DNA of 64,000 nt, taken from positions 25,851-89,850 of the forward strand of contig CAJWBQ010000020.1 in NCBI GenBank assembly GCA_913020115.1. The letters run 5' to 3'. Position numbers and translations under genes: made by a program. The DNA is from an uncultured Cellvibrionales bacterium. Lineage in GTDB: Bacteria; Pseudomonadota; Gammaproteobacteria; Pseudomonadales; Cellvibrionaceae. Shown here one piece after another: positions 7,968 to 18,441 of this stretch (position 1 is the stretch's first letter; the number at the start of each line of letters is the position of its first letter). The notes beneath the pieces are model-generated. The model saw nothing but the letters and a program-made list of their open reading frames with translations. It was not told the DNA's origin and made no database searches.

Positions 7968-7996
7968 AAATGGGCCTTTGGCCCATTTTTGTTTTT
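7968..7996 (+). terminator. terminator/attenuator in the rimP-nusA leader
   Basis: Perfect 9-bp stem AAATGGGCC / GGCCCATTT with TTT loop followed by TTGTTTTT, ending 22 bp before the rimP start codon. Position suggests attenuation of the rimP-nusA-infB operon, whose NusA product modulates such structures. Confidence 0.7.
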
Positions 7997-8017
7997 AAAT
8001 CAGGTAGTTATAGAATA

Positions 8018-8473
8018 ATGGCATCTAGGCAAGAGCAGTTGCGTACGTTAATTGAGCCCGTGGTCGAATCGCTGGGCTGTGTTTTGTGGGGTCTTGAGTA
8101 CATGTCTCAAGGGCGTCAATCCACACTGCGCCTATTTATTGACGGCGAAAACGGTGTTTCTCTGGAAGATTGTGAAAAAGTCAGTCGCCAGGTAAGCAGT
8201 GTGATGGACGTTGAAGACCCGATTGTGGGCGAATATACCTTAGAGGTTTCGTCTCCGGGCACTGACCGTCCTTTATACACACTTGAGCAATTTAGCCGCT
8301 ATGTGGGTGAGCAAGTGGCGATACGTTTACGCGTGCCATTTGAAGGTCGACGTAAATTTACAGGTTTGTTAAGCGGCGTTGAAGCAGACGACGTTAGGGT
8401 GGTGGTAGATGATTTTGAATATCTATTACCAATAGAGTCTATTGATAAAGCGAATATTATTCCTCAGTTTTGA
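8018..8473 (+). CDS. rimP: ribosome maturation factor RimP
   Basis: 151 residues, matching the E. coli length of about 150, starting [16 protein letters not shown] at ATG 8018. An upstream in-frame ATG at 7970 lies inside the hairpin and is rejected. Conserved RimP segments include [34 protein letters not shown] and the signature [14 protein letters not shown]. Binds the 30S subunit during maturation. First gene of the rimP-nusA-infB-rbfA-truB-rpsO-pnp cluster; 30 bp before nusA. Confidence 0.95.
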   Translation: MASRQEQLRTLIEPVVESLGCVLWGLEYMSQGRQSTLRLFIDGENGVSLEDCEKVSRQVSSVMDVEDPIVGEYTLEVSSPGTDRPLYTLEQFSRYVGEQVAIRLRVPFEGRRKFTGLLSGVEADDVRVVVDDFEYLLPIESIDKANIIPQF

Positions 8474-8503
8474 GGTAGGTAGCACAGTTCAACGAGGCAG
8501 AGC

Positions 8504-10009
8504 ATGAACAAAGAAATTTTGCTGGTCGCCGATGCGGTGTCTAACGAAAAAGGTGTTGATAAAGACATTATCTTCGAAGCGATTGAATTGGCGTTGGCAA
8601 CAGCGACCAAAAAACGATACGACGAAGATTCCGATATCACCGTGGTCATAGATCGTGACACCGGAGAATATGAAACCGTTCGCCGTTGGACTGTTGTGGC
8701 CGACGACGTTATGGCCGTTTTGGGCACTGAGTTCACCACAGAGGAAGCCGCTGAAGCCAGCGCCGACCTAAAAATTGGTGACGTGCACGCAGAGGTTGTC
8801 GACAACGTTGGTTTTGGTCGCATTGCCGCGCAAACGGCCAAGCAAGTTATCGTGCAGAAAGTTCGCGAAGCCGAACGTGCTCAAATTGTTGATGAGTATC
8901 GCACCCGTGTGGGAGAACTGATTAACGGCACCGTTAAAAAAGTAACTCGCGATAACATTATTGTCGACCTTGGCAACAATGCTGAAGGTTTGTTGCCTCG
9001 AGATCAGTTAGTGGGTCGCGAAGTATTCCGCATGGGTGACAGAATTCGCACCTTATTGCTGGATGTGCGCTCAGAAGTGAGAGGCCCGCAGTTATTCTTG
9101 AGTCGCTCATGTCCTGAAATGTTGGTTGAGCTGTTTAAGATTGAAGTGCCAGAAATTTCAGAAGAAGTTATTGAAATTAAAGCATCAGCGCGCGATCCCG
9201 GCTTACGCGCCAAAATTGCGGTTAAAACCAACGATGGTCGTATCGACCCCATTGGTGCTTGTGTTGGCATGCGTGGTTCGCGTGTTCAGGCGGTATCAAA
9301 TGAGCTTGGCAACGAGCGCATCGATATCATCTTGTGGGACGATAACGCTGCGCAGTTTGTTATTAATGCCATGGCGCCCGCTGAAATTGAATCTATTGTG
9401 GTTGATGAAGATGCCGGTTCAATGGATGTGGCGGTGTCAGAAGACAACTTGGCCATGGCCATTGGCCGAGGCGGACAGAACGTTCGCTTGGCTTGTGAGT
9501 TGAGTGGCTGGGAAATCAATGTGATGAGCGTTGAAGAGTGGCAGTCTAAGCAGGCAGAAGAAACAGGCAGCTATCTTGATGTGTTCATGGAAGCTTTGGA
9601 CATTGATGAAGATGTTGCAGAGGTCTTGGTTGATGAAGGTTTCACTTCTCTAGAAGAAGTGGCTTACGTGCCTCTAGAAGAAATGTTGTCGATTGAAGGC
9701 TTCGATGAAGACATTGCGGAAGAGCTGCGCTCACGAGCGAAAGACGCTCTGTTGACGCAGGCTTTGGCCTCGGAAGAAAAGCTCGAGAACAATGAGCCCG
9801 CCGATGATCTTTTGAATATGGAAGGAATGGATAAACATCTTGCGTTTGTATTGGCAAACCGGGGCGTCATTTGTATGGAAGATCTTGCTGAGCAGGCGGT
9901 TGATGACCTGCTGGATATCGAAGATCTTGACGCTGAACGCGCGGCACAACTGATTATGAAAGCGCGTGAACCCTGGTTCGCTGAAGAACAAAGCGGCGCA
10001 GATGAGTAA
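8504..10009 (+). CDS. nusA: transcription termination/antitermination protein NusA
   Basis: 501 residues, close to E. coli's 495. Order: N-terminal RNA-polymerase-binding domain (about 1-125), S1 domain (about 135-200, [20 protein letters not shown]), two KH domains (about 200-345; [14 protein letters not shown] and [12 protein letters not shown]) and two acidic C-terminal repeats (about 365-495; [26 protein letters not shown] and the related [21 protein letters not shown]), which bind the alpha CTD and lambda N in enterics. Controls pausing, termination and antitermination. 17 bp before infB. Confidence 0.97.
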   Translation: MNKEILLVADAVSNEKGVDKDIIFEAIELALATATKKRYDEDSDITVVIDRDTGEYETVRRWTVVADDVMAVLGTEFTTEEAAEASADLKIGDVHAEVVDNVGFGRIAAQTAKQVIVQKVREAERAQIVDEYRTRVGELINGTVKKVTRDNIIVDLGNNAEGLLPRDQLVGREVFRMGDRIRTLLLDVRSEVRGPQLFLSRSCPEMLVELFKIEVPEISEEVIEIKASARDPGLRAKIAVKTNDGRIDPIGACVGMRGSRVQAVSNELGNERIDIILWDDNAAQFVINAMAPAEIESIVVDEDAGSMDVAVSEDNLAMAIGRGGQNVRLACELSGWEINVMSVEEWQSKQAEETGSYLDVFMEALDIDEDVAEVLVDEGFTSLEEVAYVPLEEMLSIEGFDEDIAEELRSRAKDALLTQALASEEKLENNEPADDLLNMEGMDKHLAFVLANRGVICMEDLAEQAVDDLLDIEDLDAERAAQLIMKAREPWFAEEQSGADE

Positions 10010-10026
10010 ATAACTGAGGAAATATA

Positions 10027-12693
10027 ATGGCTGAAGTAACTGTAAGTGAGCTCGCCACATCGGTAGGTGCCTCGGTTGAGCGTCTATTGGCACAAATGAA
10101 AGATGCGGGTTTAACTCAATCGTCTGCCACCGATGCAGTGTCAGATGAAGAAAAGCAAACACTGTTGGGTTTTTTGAAAACCAGCCACGGTGAAAGCACT
10201 GAAGCGCCCAAGAAAATCACCCTTAAGCGGAAAACTATATCCACGCTGAAAACTGGCAGTGGCAGTGGTCGTAAAACTGTAAACGTTGAAGTGCGTAAAA
10301 AGCGCACTTATGTGAAGCGAGATCAGGAAAGCGAAGTTCAGGCTGAAACAAGTGATGTCGATCAAGAGGCTTTAGCCGCGCAAGCCGCTGCCGAAGCTGA
10401 GCGTGTGGCCGCAGAACAGGCTGCCGCACTGGCCGCCGCGGAAGAAGCAGAGCGCGCCCTTGCTGAATCAGCCGCTGCCGCGCCAGAACCAGCGGCCACA
10501 CGAGCTTCTCGGGTGGATGACGTTGAATTGATTCGCCAAGCCGCTTCAGGTCGCCGCAAGGCAGAAGAGGAAGAGCTTAAGCGTAAGAAAGCAGGCGATG
10601 CTGAAGCGAAGAAAGAGCAGCAGAAAGCTGAAGCAGATAAAATTGCCGCTCAGAAAGCAGCCGACGCAGAGTTGCTGGCTAAGAAAGCGGAAGAAGAAAA
10701 AGGTAAGCACGGTAAGAAGCCTCATAAAGCGGCGGTTGTGGATGACGAAGACGCGCCACATAAAAAACCAGCTGCTAAAGTTGCTAAGAAAGGTGCTGGG
10801 CCGAAGAAGGGCTCTAAAGCCGCTTTGTTGGCCTTGTCAGACGATGGCATGGACGATGATCGTTCATCTCGCAAGCGCAAAAAAATGCGCCCAGCGATTA
10901 AACTCACCAACAATCATGGCTTTAAAAAGCCCGCAGGCAAAGTTGTGCACGAAGTAGAGTTGTCTGAAGAAATTGTGGTGTCTGAGCTTGCTCAAAGAAT
11001 GAATGTAAAAGCGGGTGAACTGATTAAGCGTCTCATGAAAATGGGCGAAATGGTTTCCATTAATCAGGCCATTGATCTCGACACAGCGCAAATGCTGGTT
11101 GAGGAGATGGGCCACACTGTGAGGTTGGTAAGTGAGAACGCAGTAGAAGAAGCGTTTGAAGAGTCTCTACAAGTTGATGGTAACCTGGCAACTCGCGCCC
11201 CTGTTGTGACGGTAATGGGTCACGTTGACCACGGTAAAACTTCTCTGCTCGATTACATTCGTAAAGCGAAAGTAGCGGCGGGTGAGGCGGGTGGTATTAC
11301 CCAGCACATTGGCGCATACAGAGTACAAACGGAGCAGGGCGAAATTGCCTTCCTCGATACACCAGGTCACGCAGCGTTTACCGCGATGCGGGCGCGTGGT
11401 GCTCAATGTACAGACGTAGTTATTCTAGTAGTGGCAGCCGATGACGGCGTAATGCCGCAAACCGAAGAAGCTATCTTGCATTCACATGCCGCAGGTGTGC
11501 CGATTGTTGTCGCCATTAACAAGTGTGACAAAGAGAGTGCCGACCCAGATCGCGTGAAAAATGAATTGTCTGCTAAAGGCGTAATTCCCGAAGATTGGGG
11601 CGGCGATACTCAGTTTATTGAAGTGTCTGCTCATACCGGTGACGGAGTTGACCGCTTGCTTGAGGCTATTTCTCTACAAGCTGAATTGCTTGAGCTTCAA
11701 GCGGCCTCAGACATTCCCGCCAAAGGTGTGATTGTAGAGTCACGTATGGACAAAGGCCGAGGTGTAGTGGCAACTATACTGGTTCAGGACGGCACCCTAC
11801 GTCGTGGTGACATGTTGTTGGCCGGCCAAAGTATTGGTCGTGTTCGCGCCATGGTGAATGAATTTGGCAAGACCGTTACCGAAGCAGGCCCGTCTACACC
11901 AGTAGAGGTTCTGGGCTTAGATTCTCCGCCCGATGCCGGCGACGAAATGGTTGTGGTGAGCGACGAGCGTAAAGCGAAAGGCATTGCTGAAATGCGTGTT
12001 GAGCGCGAGCGCTCCGATCGCATGAAGCGTCAGCAAGCCGCCAAGCTTGAAAACATGTTTGCCGGTATGGAAGGCGGGCAGAAGAAAATTCTATCGGTTG
12101 TGGTTAAAGCTGATGTGCGCGGTTCTTTGGAAGCCTTGTTGAGTTCACTGGCCGAGATTGGCAACGACGAAGTTCAAGTGAATGTTATCTCCTCAGGTGT
12201 TGGTGGTATCACTGAAAATGATGTGAACCTAGCCATTACCTCTGGCGCTATCGTCCTAGGCTTTAATGTTCGTGCCGCCGCGTCAACGCGCCGGAACGCC
12301 GAGCAAGAAGGTGTTGAGATTCGTTACTACAGCATCATCTACCAACTGTTAGATGAAGTGAAAGCCGCTCTGTCTGGTATGTTGGATCCAGAGCGCATTG
12401 AAGAGATTGTTGGTATCGCCGACGTTCGCGAAGTGTTCCGCTCGCCGAAGTTTGGTCAAGTGGCTGGTTGTATGGTGGTAGAAGGTACCGTATATCGCAG
12501 CAAGCCCATTCGCGTATTGCGTGACAATATTGTGATCTATGAAGGCGAGTTAGAGTCTCTTCGTCGCTTTAAAGATGACGTTGAAAACGTTCGCAACGGT
12601 GTTGAGTGTGGTATCGGCGTGAAGAACTACGACGTTAAAGTTGGCGATCAAATTGAAGTATTCGATGTGAAGGAAGTGGCGCGCGAACTTTAA
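10027..12693 (+). CDS. infB: translation initiation factor IF-2
   Basis: 888 residues, like enteric IF-2 alpha. An N-terminal IF2_N motif ([23 protein letters not shown]) is followed by a long Ala/Glu/Lys-rich linker (about 55-300) and a second IF2_N domain near 310-365. The G domain begins at residue 398 with GHVDHGKTS, then DTPGHAAF and NKCDK; C-terminal domains end in the fMet-tRNA-binding C2 region. Delivers initiator tRNA to the 30S subunit. RBS GAGGAAAT before ATG 10027. Confidence 0.97.
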   Translation: MAEVTVSELATSVGASVERLLAQMKDAGLTQSSATDAVSDEEKQTLLGFLKTSHGESTEAPKKITLKRKTISTLKTGSGSGRKTVNVEVRKKRTYVKRDQESEVQAETSDVDQEALAAQAAAEAERVAAEQAAALAAAEEAERALAESAAAAPEPAATRASRVDDVELIRQAASGRRKAEEEELKRKKAGDAEAKKEQQKAEADKIAAQKAADAELLAKKAEEEKGKHGKKPHKAAVVDDEDAPHKKPAAKVAKKGAGPKKGSKAALLALSDDGMDDDRSSRKRKKMRPAIKLTNNHGFKKPAGKVVHEVELSEEIVVSELAQRMNVKAGELIKRLMKMGEMVSINQAIDLDTAQMLVEEMGHTVRLVSENAVEEAFEESLQVDGNLATRAPVVTVMGHVDHGKTSLLDYIRKAKVAAGEAGGITQHIGAYRVQTEQGEIAFLDTPGHAAFTAMRARGAQCTDVVILVVAADDGVMPQTEEAILHSHAAGVPIVVAINKCDKESADPDRVKNELSAKGVIPEDWGGDTQFIEVSAHTGDGVDRLLEAISLQAELLELQAASDIPAKGVIVESRMDKGRGVVATILVQDGTLRRGDMLLAGQSIGRVRAMVNEFGKTVTEAGPSTPVEVLGLDSPPDAGDEMVVVSDERKAKGIAEMRVERERSDRMKRQQAAKLENMFAGMEGGQKKILSVVVKADVRGSLEALLSSLAEIGNDEVQVNVISSGVGGITENDVNLAITSGAIVLGFNVRAAASTRRNAEQEGVEIRYYSIIYQLLDEVKAALSGMLDPERIEEIVGIADVREVFRSPKFGQVAGCMVVEGTVYRSKPIRVLRDNIVIYEGELESLRRFKDDVENVRNGVECGIGVKNYDVKVGDQIEVFDVKEVAREL

Positions 12694-12750
12694 GCGCCGT
12701 TCTTTCATTTCGTAATAGAAACATATTGAGTAGTACAGAGGTATTGAGCA

Positions 12751-13161
12751 ATGGCTCGGGAATTTAAGCGCGCGGATCGTGTGGCAGACGCGATTCAGCG
12801 CAACTTGGCGCAACTGATACAATTTGAAATTCGCGACCCACGCGTGGGTATGGTGAATATCAATGACGTTACCGTTACCCGGGACATGGCTTACGCGAAG
12901 GTGTTTATTACTTTTGTTGACCTTGAAAATGATGAGGAGGCCGAAGAATCAGCAAAAGCATTGAATAATGCGGCTGGTTTCTTGCGTTCTCAGTTAGCGA
13001 AATTGTTAGACATGCGGACAACGCCACGGCTTCAGTTTCTCTACGACAAAACCTCAGTAAAAGGTCAGCAGCTGTCGAATTTGATCGACAAAGCGATGGA
13101 AGCCGATCGTAAAAACCTGCCTGAAGGTTCAGAGTCTAACGACGAGTCGGGTTCTAACTAA
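12751..13161 (+). CDS. rbfA: 30S ribosome-binding factor RbfA
   Basis: 136 residues; the KH-like RbfA fold is shown by FKRADRVADAIQRNLAQLI, EIRDPRVGMVNINDVTVTRD and TTPRLQFLYDKT. Cold-adaptation and 16S 5'-end maturation factor. RBS GAGGTATTGAGCA precedes ATG 12751. The stop codon directly abuts the GTG start of truB, so translation of the two is probably coupled. Confidence 0.96.
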   Translation: MAREFKRADRVADAIQRNLAQLIQFEIRDPRVGMVNINDVTVTRDMAYAKVFITFVDLENDEEAEESAKALNNAAGFLRSQLAKLLDMRTTPRLQFLYDKTSVKGQQLSNLIDKAMEADRKNLPEGSESNDESGSN

Positions 13162-14103
13162 GTGGGTCGTACTCGCAAAGGTCGGCCGGTTAACGGTGTG
13201 CTCATTCTGGACAAGCCTACGGGCATGAGCTCGAACCGAGCTCTGCAGATTGCCAAGCGCCTCTTTTTTGTGGCCAAAGCAGGCCACACCGGTAGCCTAG
13301 ACCCATTAGCTACCGGTGTGTTACCTCTGTGTTTTGGTGAAGCTACTAAATTTTCACAGTTTTTGCTCGACGCTGACAAGCGTTATCGCAGCACTTTCCG
13401 TTTTGGTGTTATTACCAATACGGGTGATGCCGATGGCGAAGTCGTTCAAGAGCAGCCGACTGACAGCCTCACTCACGAGCAGGTAGAAAAGTCACTGCAG
13501 TTGTTTGCAGGTGAAATCGAACAAGTGCCCTCCATGTTCTCGGCCTTAAAGCACAATGGTCAGCCCCTATATAAGCTGGCGCGAGAAGGTATTGAGGTGG
13601 AGCGCAAAGCTCGCAAGATAACGGTATTTGAGATCAAGTTACTGGCCTTTAGGCCCGGTGCAGCCGCTGAAGCGGACGTTGAGATACATTGCAGTAAAGG
13701 CACTTACGTGCGCTCTATTGCCGAAGATTTGGGGCTAGAGCTGGGCTGTGGAGCACATGTGCAAACCCTGCACCGCAGTGCCGCTGGGGCCTTTCACGAG
13801 GGGCAATCGGTAAGTCTAGAGACTCTAGAAGCTGAGCTGGGTGAGAGTGACCCTTCGGTGCTAGATCACTACTTATTGCCGATGGACGCGCCAGTTGAAG
13901 ACCTTGTCGCACTGACCTTACCTGAATCTACGGCTTATTATTTCAGTTTAGGTAACCCCGTGATGGACTCACAGGTCTTTCAGGTGGGTGAAGAAGGTGA
14001 TATGGTGCGCGTCTTCCTCGAAAATGGCGATTTTTTAGGCATTGGAGAGCTGACTGACGACGGCCGAGTGGCGCCCAAGCGTTTAGTCGCTAAACTAACT
14101 TAG
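13162..14103 (+). CDS. truB: tRNA pseudouridine(55) synthase TruB
   Basis: 313 residues. Starts at GTG 13162, the first codon after the rbfA stop, with no distinct RBS, pointing to coupling. Catalytic loop GHTGSLDPLATGVLPLC contains the nucleophilic Asp (about residue 48). GVLILDKPTGMSSN at the N-terminus, SKGTYVRSIAEDLG and the C-terminal domain are typical. Makes pseudouridine in the T loop of tRNAs and also acts as tRNA chaperone. Confidence 0.96.
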   Translation: MGRTRKGRPVNGVLILDKPTGMSSNRALQIAKRLFFVAKAGHTGSLDPLATGVLPLCFGEATKFSQFLLDADKRYRSTFRFGVITNTGDADGEVVQEQPTDSLTHEQVEKSLQLFAGEIEQVPSMFSALKHNGQPLYKLAREGIEVERKARKITVFEIKLLAFRPGAAAEADVEIHCSKGTYVRSIAEDLGLELGCGAHVQTLHRSAAGAFHEGQSVSLETLEAELGESDPSVLDHYLLPMDAPVEDLVALTLPESTAYYFSLGNPVMDSQVFQVGEEGDMVRVFLENGDFLGIGELTDDGRVAPKRLVAKLT

Positions 14104-14209
14104 GGGCGGGCAACTGCCCCTGGACAGGACCTATCTGTAAATATGCACGGGTAGGCCTTTTATTAACGCCGCGTAAGCGGTTGGCATATTTAACAAAGAG
14201 GTATTTGTT

Positions 14210-14479
14210 ATGGCACTAAGTGCAATTGAAAAAGATGCAATCGTTAAAGAGCATCAGCAGTCTGAAGGTGATACCGGTTCTCCGGAAGTGCAGGTAGCCC
14301 TGTTGACCGTCAACATTAATAAGTTGCAAGGTCACTTTGCCGATCACAAGCACGATCACCACTCACGCCGCGGATTAATCCGTATGGTAAACCAGCGTCG
14401 CAAGTTGCTGGATTACTTGAAAGGCAAGGACCTGGGACGTTATCAGTCTCTGATCCAGAAGCTTGGCCTACGTCGCTAA
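14210..14479 (+). CDS. rpsO: 30S ribosomal protein S15
   Basis: 89 residues, exact family length. Signature segments [32 protein letters not shown] and [22 protein letters not shown] before ATG 14210. Lies between truB and pnp as in most gammaproteobacteria and ends with its own strong terminator. S15 represses its own mRNA in E. coli through a leader pseudoknot; the 106-nt leader here was not folded. Confidence 0.98.
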   Translation: MALSAIEKDAIVKEHQQSEGDTGSPEVQVALLTVNINKLQGHFADHKHDHHSRRGLIRMVNQRRKLLDYLKGKDLGRYQSLIQKLGLRR

Positions 14480-14490
14480 GATTCGAAACG

Positions 14491-14516
14491 GTGCCCGCTT
14501 GCGGGCACTTTTTTTT
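14491..14516 (+). terminator. rho-independent terminator after rpsO
   Basis: GTGCCCGC-TT-GCGGGCAC stem and T8 tract, 12 bp after the rpsO stop. Confidence 0.93.
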
Positions 14517-14547
14517 CTACCATCCATCAATAAGGGTGTTTGGTGGC

Positions 14548-14565
14548 GTTACTCTAGTGAGTAAC
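14548..14565 (+). other. hairpin in the pnp leader
   Basis: GTTACTC-TAGT-GAGTAAC within the 218-nt rpsO-pnp spacer. In E. coli the pnp leader carries an RNase III hairpin used for autoregulation; this position is suggestive, but the stem (7 bp) is short. The rest of the spacer is A/T-rich with a near-direct repeat TGGCTTYTGGAAA near 14620-14650. Confidence 0.4.
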
Positions 14566-14734
14566 ATTATTGGTTTTTCAATTGTTAATTGTTTTTGATG
14601 TTTGTTGGTTATGTAATATCTGGCTTTTGGAAAGTTTGGCTTCTGGAAAAACACGAGTCGAATAGCCAGGTTAACAAACGTAAGAAAGCCTAAAAAACTC
14701 TGAAAAAATTCTGAAAAAAGAAAAGGATATAATC

Positions 14735-16852
14735 GTGAATCCTGTAATTAAATCATTTCAATTCGGTGATCAAACGGTCACTTTGGAAACTGGCCGCGTT
14801 GCGCGTCAGGCCACTGGTTCGGTATTAGTGTCTGTAGGAAAAACCTCAGTACTGGTAACGGTAGTTGGCGCGAAAAAAGCTAAACCTGATCAACCCTTTT
14901 TCCCTTTGTCAGTACACTACATTGAAAAAGCCTATGCGGCCGGCAAGATTCCCGGTGGTTTTTTCAAGCGTGAAGGTCGTCCAAATGAAAAAGAGACCCT
15001 CACATCTCGTCTGATTGACCGTCCTATTCGCCCACTGTTCCCTAATGGCTTCATGAATGAAGTTCAGGTGGTGTGTACTGTAATGTCTACCGACAAAGCT
15101 AACGATCCTGATATCGCCGCTTTGATTGGTACTTCAGCTGCTTTGTCTATTTCGGGCATTCCTTTTGCGGGCCCCATTGGCGGTTGTCGCGTAGGTTACA
15201 CTGAAACTGACGGCTACATTTTAAACCCAAGCTTCGAAGCCACTGCCGCTTCAGAACTCGACATGATTGTTGCCGGTACTAAAGACGCGGTATTAATGGT
15301 TGAGTCTGAAGCCAATGAATTGCCAGAAGACATCATGTTGGGCGCGGTACTTTACGCTCACCAAGAGATGCAAGTGGTTGTTCAGGCTTGTGAAGAATTG
15401 GCACGTGACGCCGGCAAGCCCGTTTGGGATTGGCAGCCAGAGCCAGAAAAAGAAGGCTTAACAGCAGCACTTGTGGCAGCTTCTGGTGAAGGTGTAGCGG
15501 AAGCTTACCGTATCACAGACAAGCAAAAGCGCTATGAGCGTCTCGGTGAGCTACGCACTGCAGCCGTTGAAGCGCTGAGCAACGAAGAAGCCGGTATTGA
15601 CGGCGACGACGTTAAGAAAGCCTTTGCTAAGTTAGAAAAGAAAACCGTTCGTCGCGCAGTTGTAGCCGGCGAGCCACGCATTGATGGTCGTGACACCACT
15701 ACCGTTCGCGGCATTGACGTTGAAGTTGGCGTGTTGGCAAAAGCCCACGGTTCGGCTCTGTTCACTCGCGGTGAAACTCAGGCCATCGTTGTGACTACTC
15801 TGGGCAACGCTCGCGATGCACAGATGATTGACGCACTGGAAGGCGAGCGTCGCGACCCTTTCATGCTGCATTACAACTTCCCTCCCTACTCAGTAGGTGA
15901 AGCGGGTCGTATGGGCGGCACTAACCGTCGCGAAATTGGCCACGGCCGTTTGGCGCGTCGCGGTGTTGCCGCTGTGCTGCCAAGTCAGGAAGAGTTCCCT
16001 TACACCATTCGTGTGGTAAGTGAAATTACTGAATCTAACGGTTCAAGCTCTATGGCTTCTGTCTGTGGTGCAAGTTTGGCCATGATGGATGCCGGTGTTC
16101 CTTTGAAGGCGCCTGTTGCAGGTATCGCCATGGGTCTGGTTAAAGAAGATGACGGTTTTGCTGTATTGACCGACATTCTCGGCGACGAAGATCACTTAGG
16201 TGACATGGACTTTAAAGTTGCCGGTACAGCTCGCGGTATTAATGCCCTACAAATGGACATTAAAATCGAAGGCATCACTGAAGAAATTATGCAAATTGCA
16301 CTAGAGCAGGCACTGGCCGCTCGTTTGCACATTCTTGCAGAAATGAACAAGGTGATTGAAGCAGGCCGTGCAGAAGTGAGTGACAACGCACCGCGTTTCC
16401 ACACTTTGAAAGTGCACACCGACAAGATCCGCGACATCATCGGTAAAGGCGGCGCAACTATTCGCTCTATTACTGAGCAAACGGGTGCCTCTGTAGATAT
16501 CGATGACGACGGTACTGTTAAGATCTACAGTGATGACGCCGTAGCGCTTCAGGCTGCTGTTGATATGATTGCGGGCATTACTGCTGAAGCTGAAGTGGGC
16601 GAAACTTACGAAGGTAAGGTTGTGCGTATTGTAGACTTCGGCGCCTTTGTTAACTTCTTGCCAGGTAAAGACGGTTTGGTTCACATCTCTCAAATTGCCG
16701 AAGAGCGTGTTAACGCTGTAAGCGATTACTTGAAAGAAGGCCAAATGGTTAAGGTTAAGTGTTTGGACGTTGATCAGCGTGGACGCATTAAGCTTTCTAT
16801 TAAAGAAGCTTTGGCTGAAGCCGCAGCAGCTGGAGATGCGCCAGAAGCTTAG
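14735..16852 (+). CDS. pnp: polyribonucleotide nucleotidyltransferase
   Basis: 705 residues. Two RNase PH-like domains (about 1-220 and 310-550) separated by the all-alpha linker, then KH ([17 protein letters not shown], about 560) and S1 ([26 protein letters not shown], about 625) domains. Phosphorolytic 3'-5' exonuclease of the degradosome. Translation begins at GTG 14735 behind AAAAGGA. The C-terminus is a short Ala/Glu tail. Ends at a bidirectional UUCG-loop terminator. Confidence 0.97.
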   Translation: MNPVIKSFQFGDQTVTLETGRVARQATGSVLVSVGKTSVLVTVVGAKKAKPDQPFFPLSVHYIEKAYAAGKIPGGFFKREGRPNEKETLTSRLIDRPIRPLFPNGFMNEVQVVCTVMSTDKANDPDIAALIGTSAALSISGIPFAGPIGGCRVGYTETDGYILNPSFEATAASELDMIVAGTKDAVLMVESEANELPEDIMLGAVLYAHQEMQVVVQACEELARDAGKPVWDWQPEPEKEGLTAALVAASGEGVAEAYRITDKQKRYERLGELRTAAVEALSNEEAGIDGDDVKKAFAKLEKKTVRRAVVAGEPRIDGRDTTTVRGIDVEVGVLAKAHGSALFTRGETQAIVVTTLGNARDAQMIDALEGERRDPFMLHYNFPPYSVGEAGRMGGTNRREIGHGRLARRGVAAVLPSQEEFPYTIRVVSEITESNGSSSMASVCGASLAMMDAGVPLKAPVAGIAMGLVKEDDGFAVLTDILGDEDHLGDMDFKVAGTARGINALQMDIKIEGITEEIMQIALEQALAARLHILAEMNKVIEAGRAEVSDNAPRFHTLKVHTDKIRDIIGKGGATIRSITEQTGASVDIDDDGTVKIYSDDAVALQAAVDMIAGITAEAEVGETYEGKVVRIVDFGAFVNFLPGKDGLVHISQIAEERVNAVSDYLKEGQMVKVKCLDVDQRGRIKLSIKEALAEAAAAGDAPEA

Positions 16853-16877
16853 TTGGCTTTGGTGTATTTAGAGTTGT

Positions 16878-16907
16878 AAAAAAACCCGCTTCGGCGGGTT
16901 TTTTTTA
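16878..16907. terminator. bidirectional terminator between pnp and the unknown minus-strand gene
   Basis: CCCGC-TTCG-GCGGG stem with the very stable UUCG tetraloop, flanked by an A run on the left and T8 on the right, so it can serve both convergent genes. Confidence 0.93.
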
Positions 16908-16933
16908 TGGCTAAAGGTAAAAAGCGAGGCCGG

Positions 16934-17554
16934 CTATTTAACGGTCATCATTAAAAAACCAGAAAAAGCGGCGTTGGATGGTGAAAGGTTTTTGTCTACC
17001 GTCTTTTTGGCATCATTAATAAGTGTTCTGTATTTTTTATAGAAATCCCAGGTGGGTGCGGGCTTATAAATAGGGTCTGCAATTTCAAAATGTTTCAGAA
17101 TGTTTTTCGCCGTGGTGGGTTTCACAAAAACTTCTTTTGTTGGCTTGTAGTAGGCTGGGATGATGGTGATCAAACTCCATTTAGCCAGCTTCTGAGTTTT
17201 TAGGATGTCTACCATTGCCTCGAAGCCGAGTTGCTGTTTGCCGTGCAATATCTGGCTGAGGGCTCCCACTAAAAAAGCTTTTTCATTTTCGTCCATGCCT
17301 CGCACAAAGTCTCTGAACTTAGGCTTCTCAAACATTGAAACCATAGACGAGCGGCTGACTACCTTGATCATGTTTTCAGCTGTGACATGAACATTGGAGC
17401 AGGCTTGTTTGGTGAAGCACTCTTTGGTCATGTCAGTCATCTTGACAACATTGTGCTTTTTTCCAATCTTGAGCATTTCTGGGTCGGAAAAGCCCTTAGG
17501 GTACTGCATTAGAAAATCGCCTTCTAAGACCTTAAGTTTTTTTGCATCCAGCAT
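16934..17554 (-). CDS. hypothetical protein
   Basis: 206 residues, Lys- and Met-rich, no signal peptide or membrane segment and no motif I recognise. The frame is clean, begins with ATG 17554 preceded by GCGAGA and ends just before the bidirectional terminator. It sits 42 bp downstream of the panB stop on the same strand, the place where panC usually follows panB; it has no resemblance to PanC. Central sequence EKAFLVGALSQILHGKQQLG suggests a helical soluble protein. Confidence 0.7.
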   Translation of the reverse strand: MLDAKKLKVLEGDFLMQYPKGFSDPEMLKIGKKHNVVKMTDMTKECFTKQACSNVHVTAENMIKVVSRSSMVSMFEKPKFRDFVRGMDENEKAFLVGALSQILHGKQQLGFEAMVDILKTQKLAKWSLITIIPAYYKPTKEVFVKPTTAKNILKHFEIADPIYKPAPTWDFYKKYRTLINDAKKTVDKNLSPSNAAFSGFLMMTVK

Positions 17555-17596
17555 TGTTATCTCGCGTTTTTTATAGGGCTAGTTTAGGGTCGGGAA

Positions 17597-18424
17597 TTAA
17601 CCGAAAGTGTGTTCAGGTCCTGGGAATACACCGGTTCGAACATCCCCTACAAACTTTTTCAGTGAGCCTGGTATATCTTCCGATTCTACTAAAAAGTTTT
17701 TAGAAAACTTTGGTGGCTGCTCGGTTAATCCGAGTATGTCATTGATGACCAATACTTGGGCGTCTGTTTCCGCGCCCGCACCGATGCCGATGGTGGGCAT
17801 GGAAACTGCTGCGGTAATTTCCTGAGCTAAAGTGCTTGGCACGCACTCAAGCACCAGTAAATCGGCGCCAGCTTGGTCCAACAACTTCGCGTCTTTCAGC
17901 ATGATACGTGCCTGCTCGTCACTGCGCCCCTGAACGCGATAGCCACCCAGCTTATTAACCGACTGAGGTGTAAGCCCCAGGTGCGCACAAACAGGTATGC
18001 CTCGGTCAGATAGCATTTTCACCGTCTCTGCCAGCCATTCACCGCCTTCCATTTTTACCATGTGCGCGCCTGCCTGCATTATGCGAGTGGCATTTTTCAT
18101 CGCGTCTTCTGGGGTGGCGTAAGACATGAATGGCATGTCGCCCATAATCAAGCTTTTGTTATTACCGCGCCTCACCGCTTCTACGTGATAGATCATTTGT
18201 TCCATGGTGACTGGAATAGTGCTGTCATAACCCAAGACGGTCATGCCGAGTGAATCGCCCACCAGCAGTACTTGTACACCGCTCTTTTTGGCCATGGCTG
18301 ACATGGGTGCGTCGTAGAGAGCAACGGTCACAAATTTTTCTTTTTCTGCCTTCATTTTGTGCAAGGTGTGAATAGTGACTTCTTTATCCAGGGCAGAGTC
18401 TTGCGTAGGTTTTCCGTAGGGCAT
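17597..18424 (-). CDS. panB: 3-methyl-2-oxobutanoate hydroxymethyltransferase
   Basis: 275 residues from ATG 18424. Transfers a hydroxymethyl group from methylene-THF to ketoisovalerate, the first step of pantothenate synthesis. Family signatures: LLVGDSLGMTVLGYDSTIPV, MGDMPFMSY, VKMEGGEW (metal and substrate sites), CAHLGLTPQSVN and GIGAGAETDAQ. A TTG at 18445 overlapping the upstream kinase stop (TTGA) is the alternative start; neither has a strong RBS. Follows pcnB-folK-kinase in one minus-strand run; panC is absent from the window. Confidence 0.95.
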   Translation of the reverse strand: MPYGKPTQDSALDKEVTIHTLHKMKAEKEKFVTVALYDAPMSAMAKKSGVQVLLVGDSLGMTVLGYDSTIPVTMEQMIYHVEAVRRGNNKSLIMGDMPFMSYATPEDAMKNATRIMQAGAHMVKMEGGEWLAETVKMLSDRGIPVCAHLGLTPQSVNKLGGYRVQGRSDEQARIMLKDAKLLDQAGADLLVLECVPSTLAQEITAAVSMPTIGIGAGAETDAQVLVINDILGLTEQPPKFSKNFLVESEDIPGSLKKFVGDVRTGVFPGPEHTFG

Positions 18425-18441
18425 GGTATTTGTCTCGTCAA

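Noticed and set aside
14104..14209. Terminator between truB and rpsO (AGGACCTA...TAGGCCT then TTTT)
   Set aside because: The stem has a bulge and a long loop and the T tract is short; could equally be part of the S15 autoregulatory leader, so not called.
16301..16744. 147-codon minus-strand frame inside pnp
   Set aside because: Antisense to the conserved KH/S1 region; no RBS or family features.
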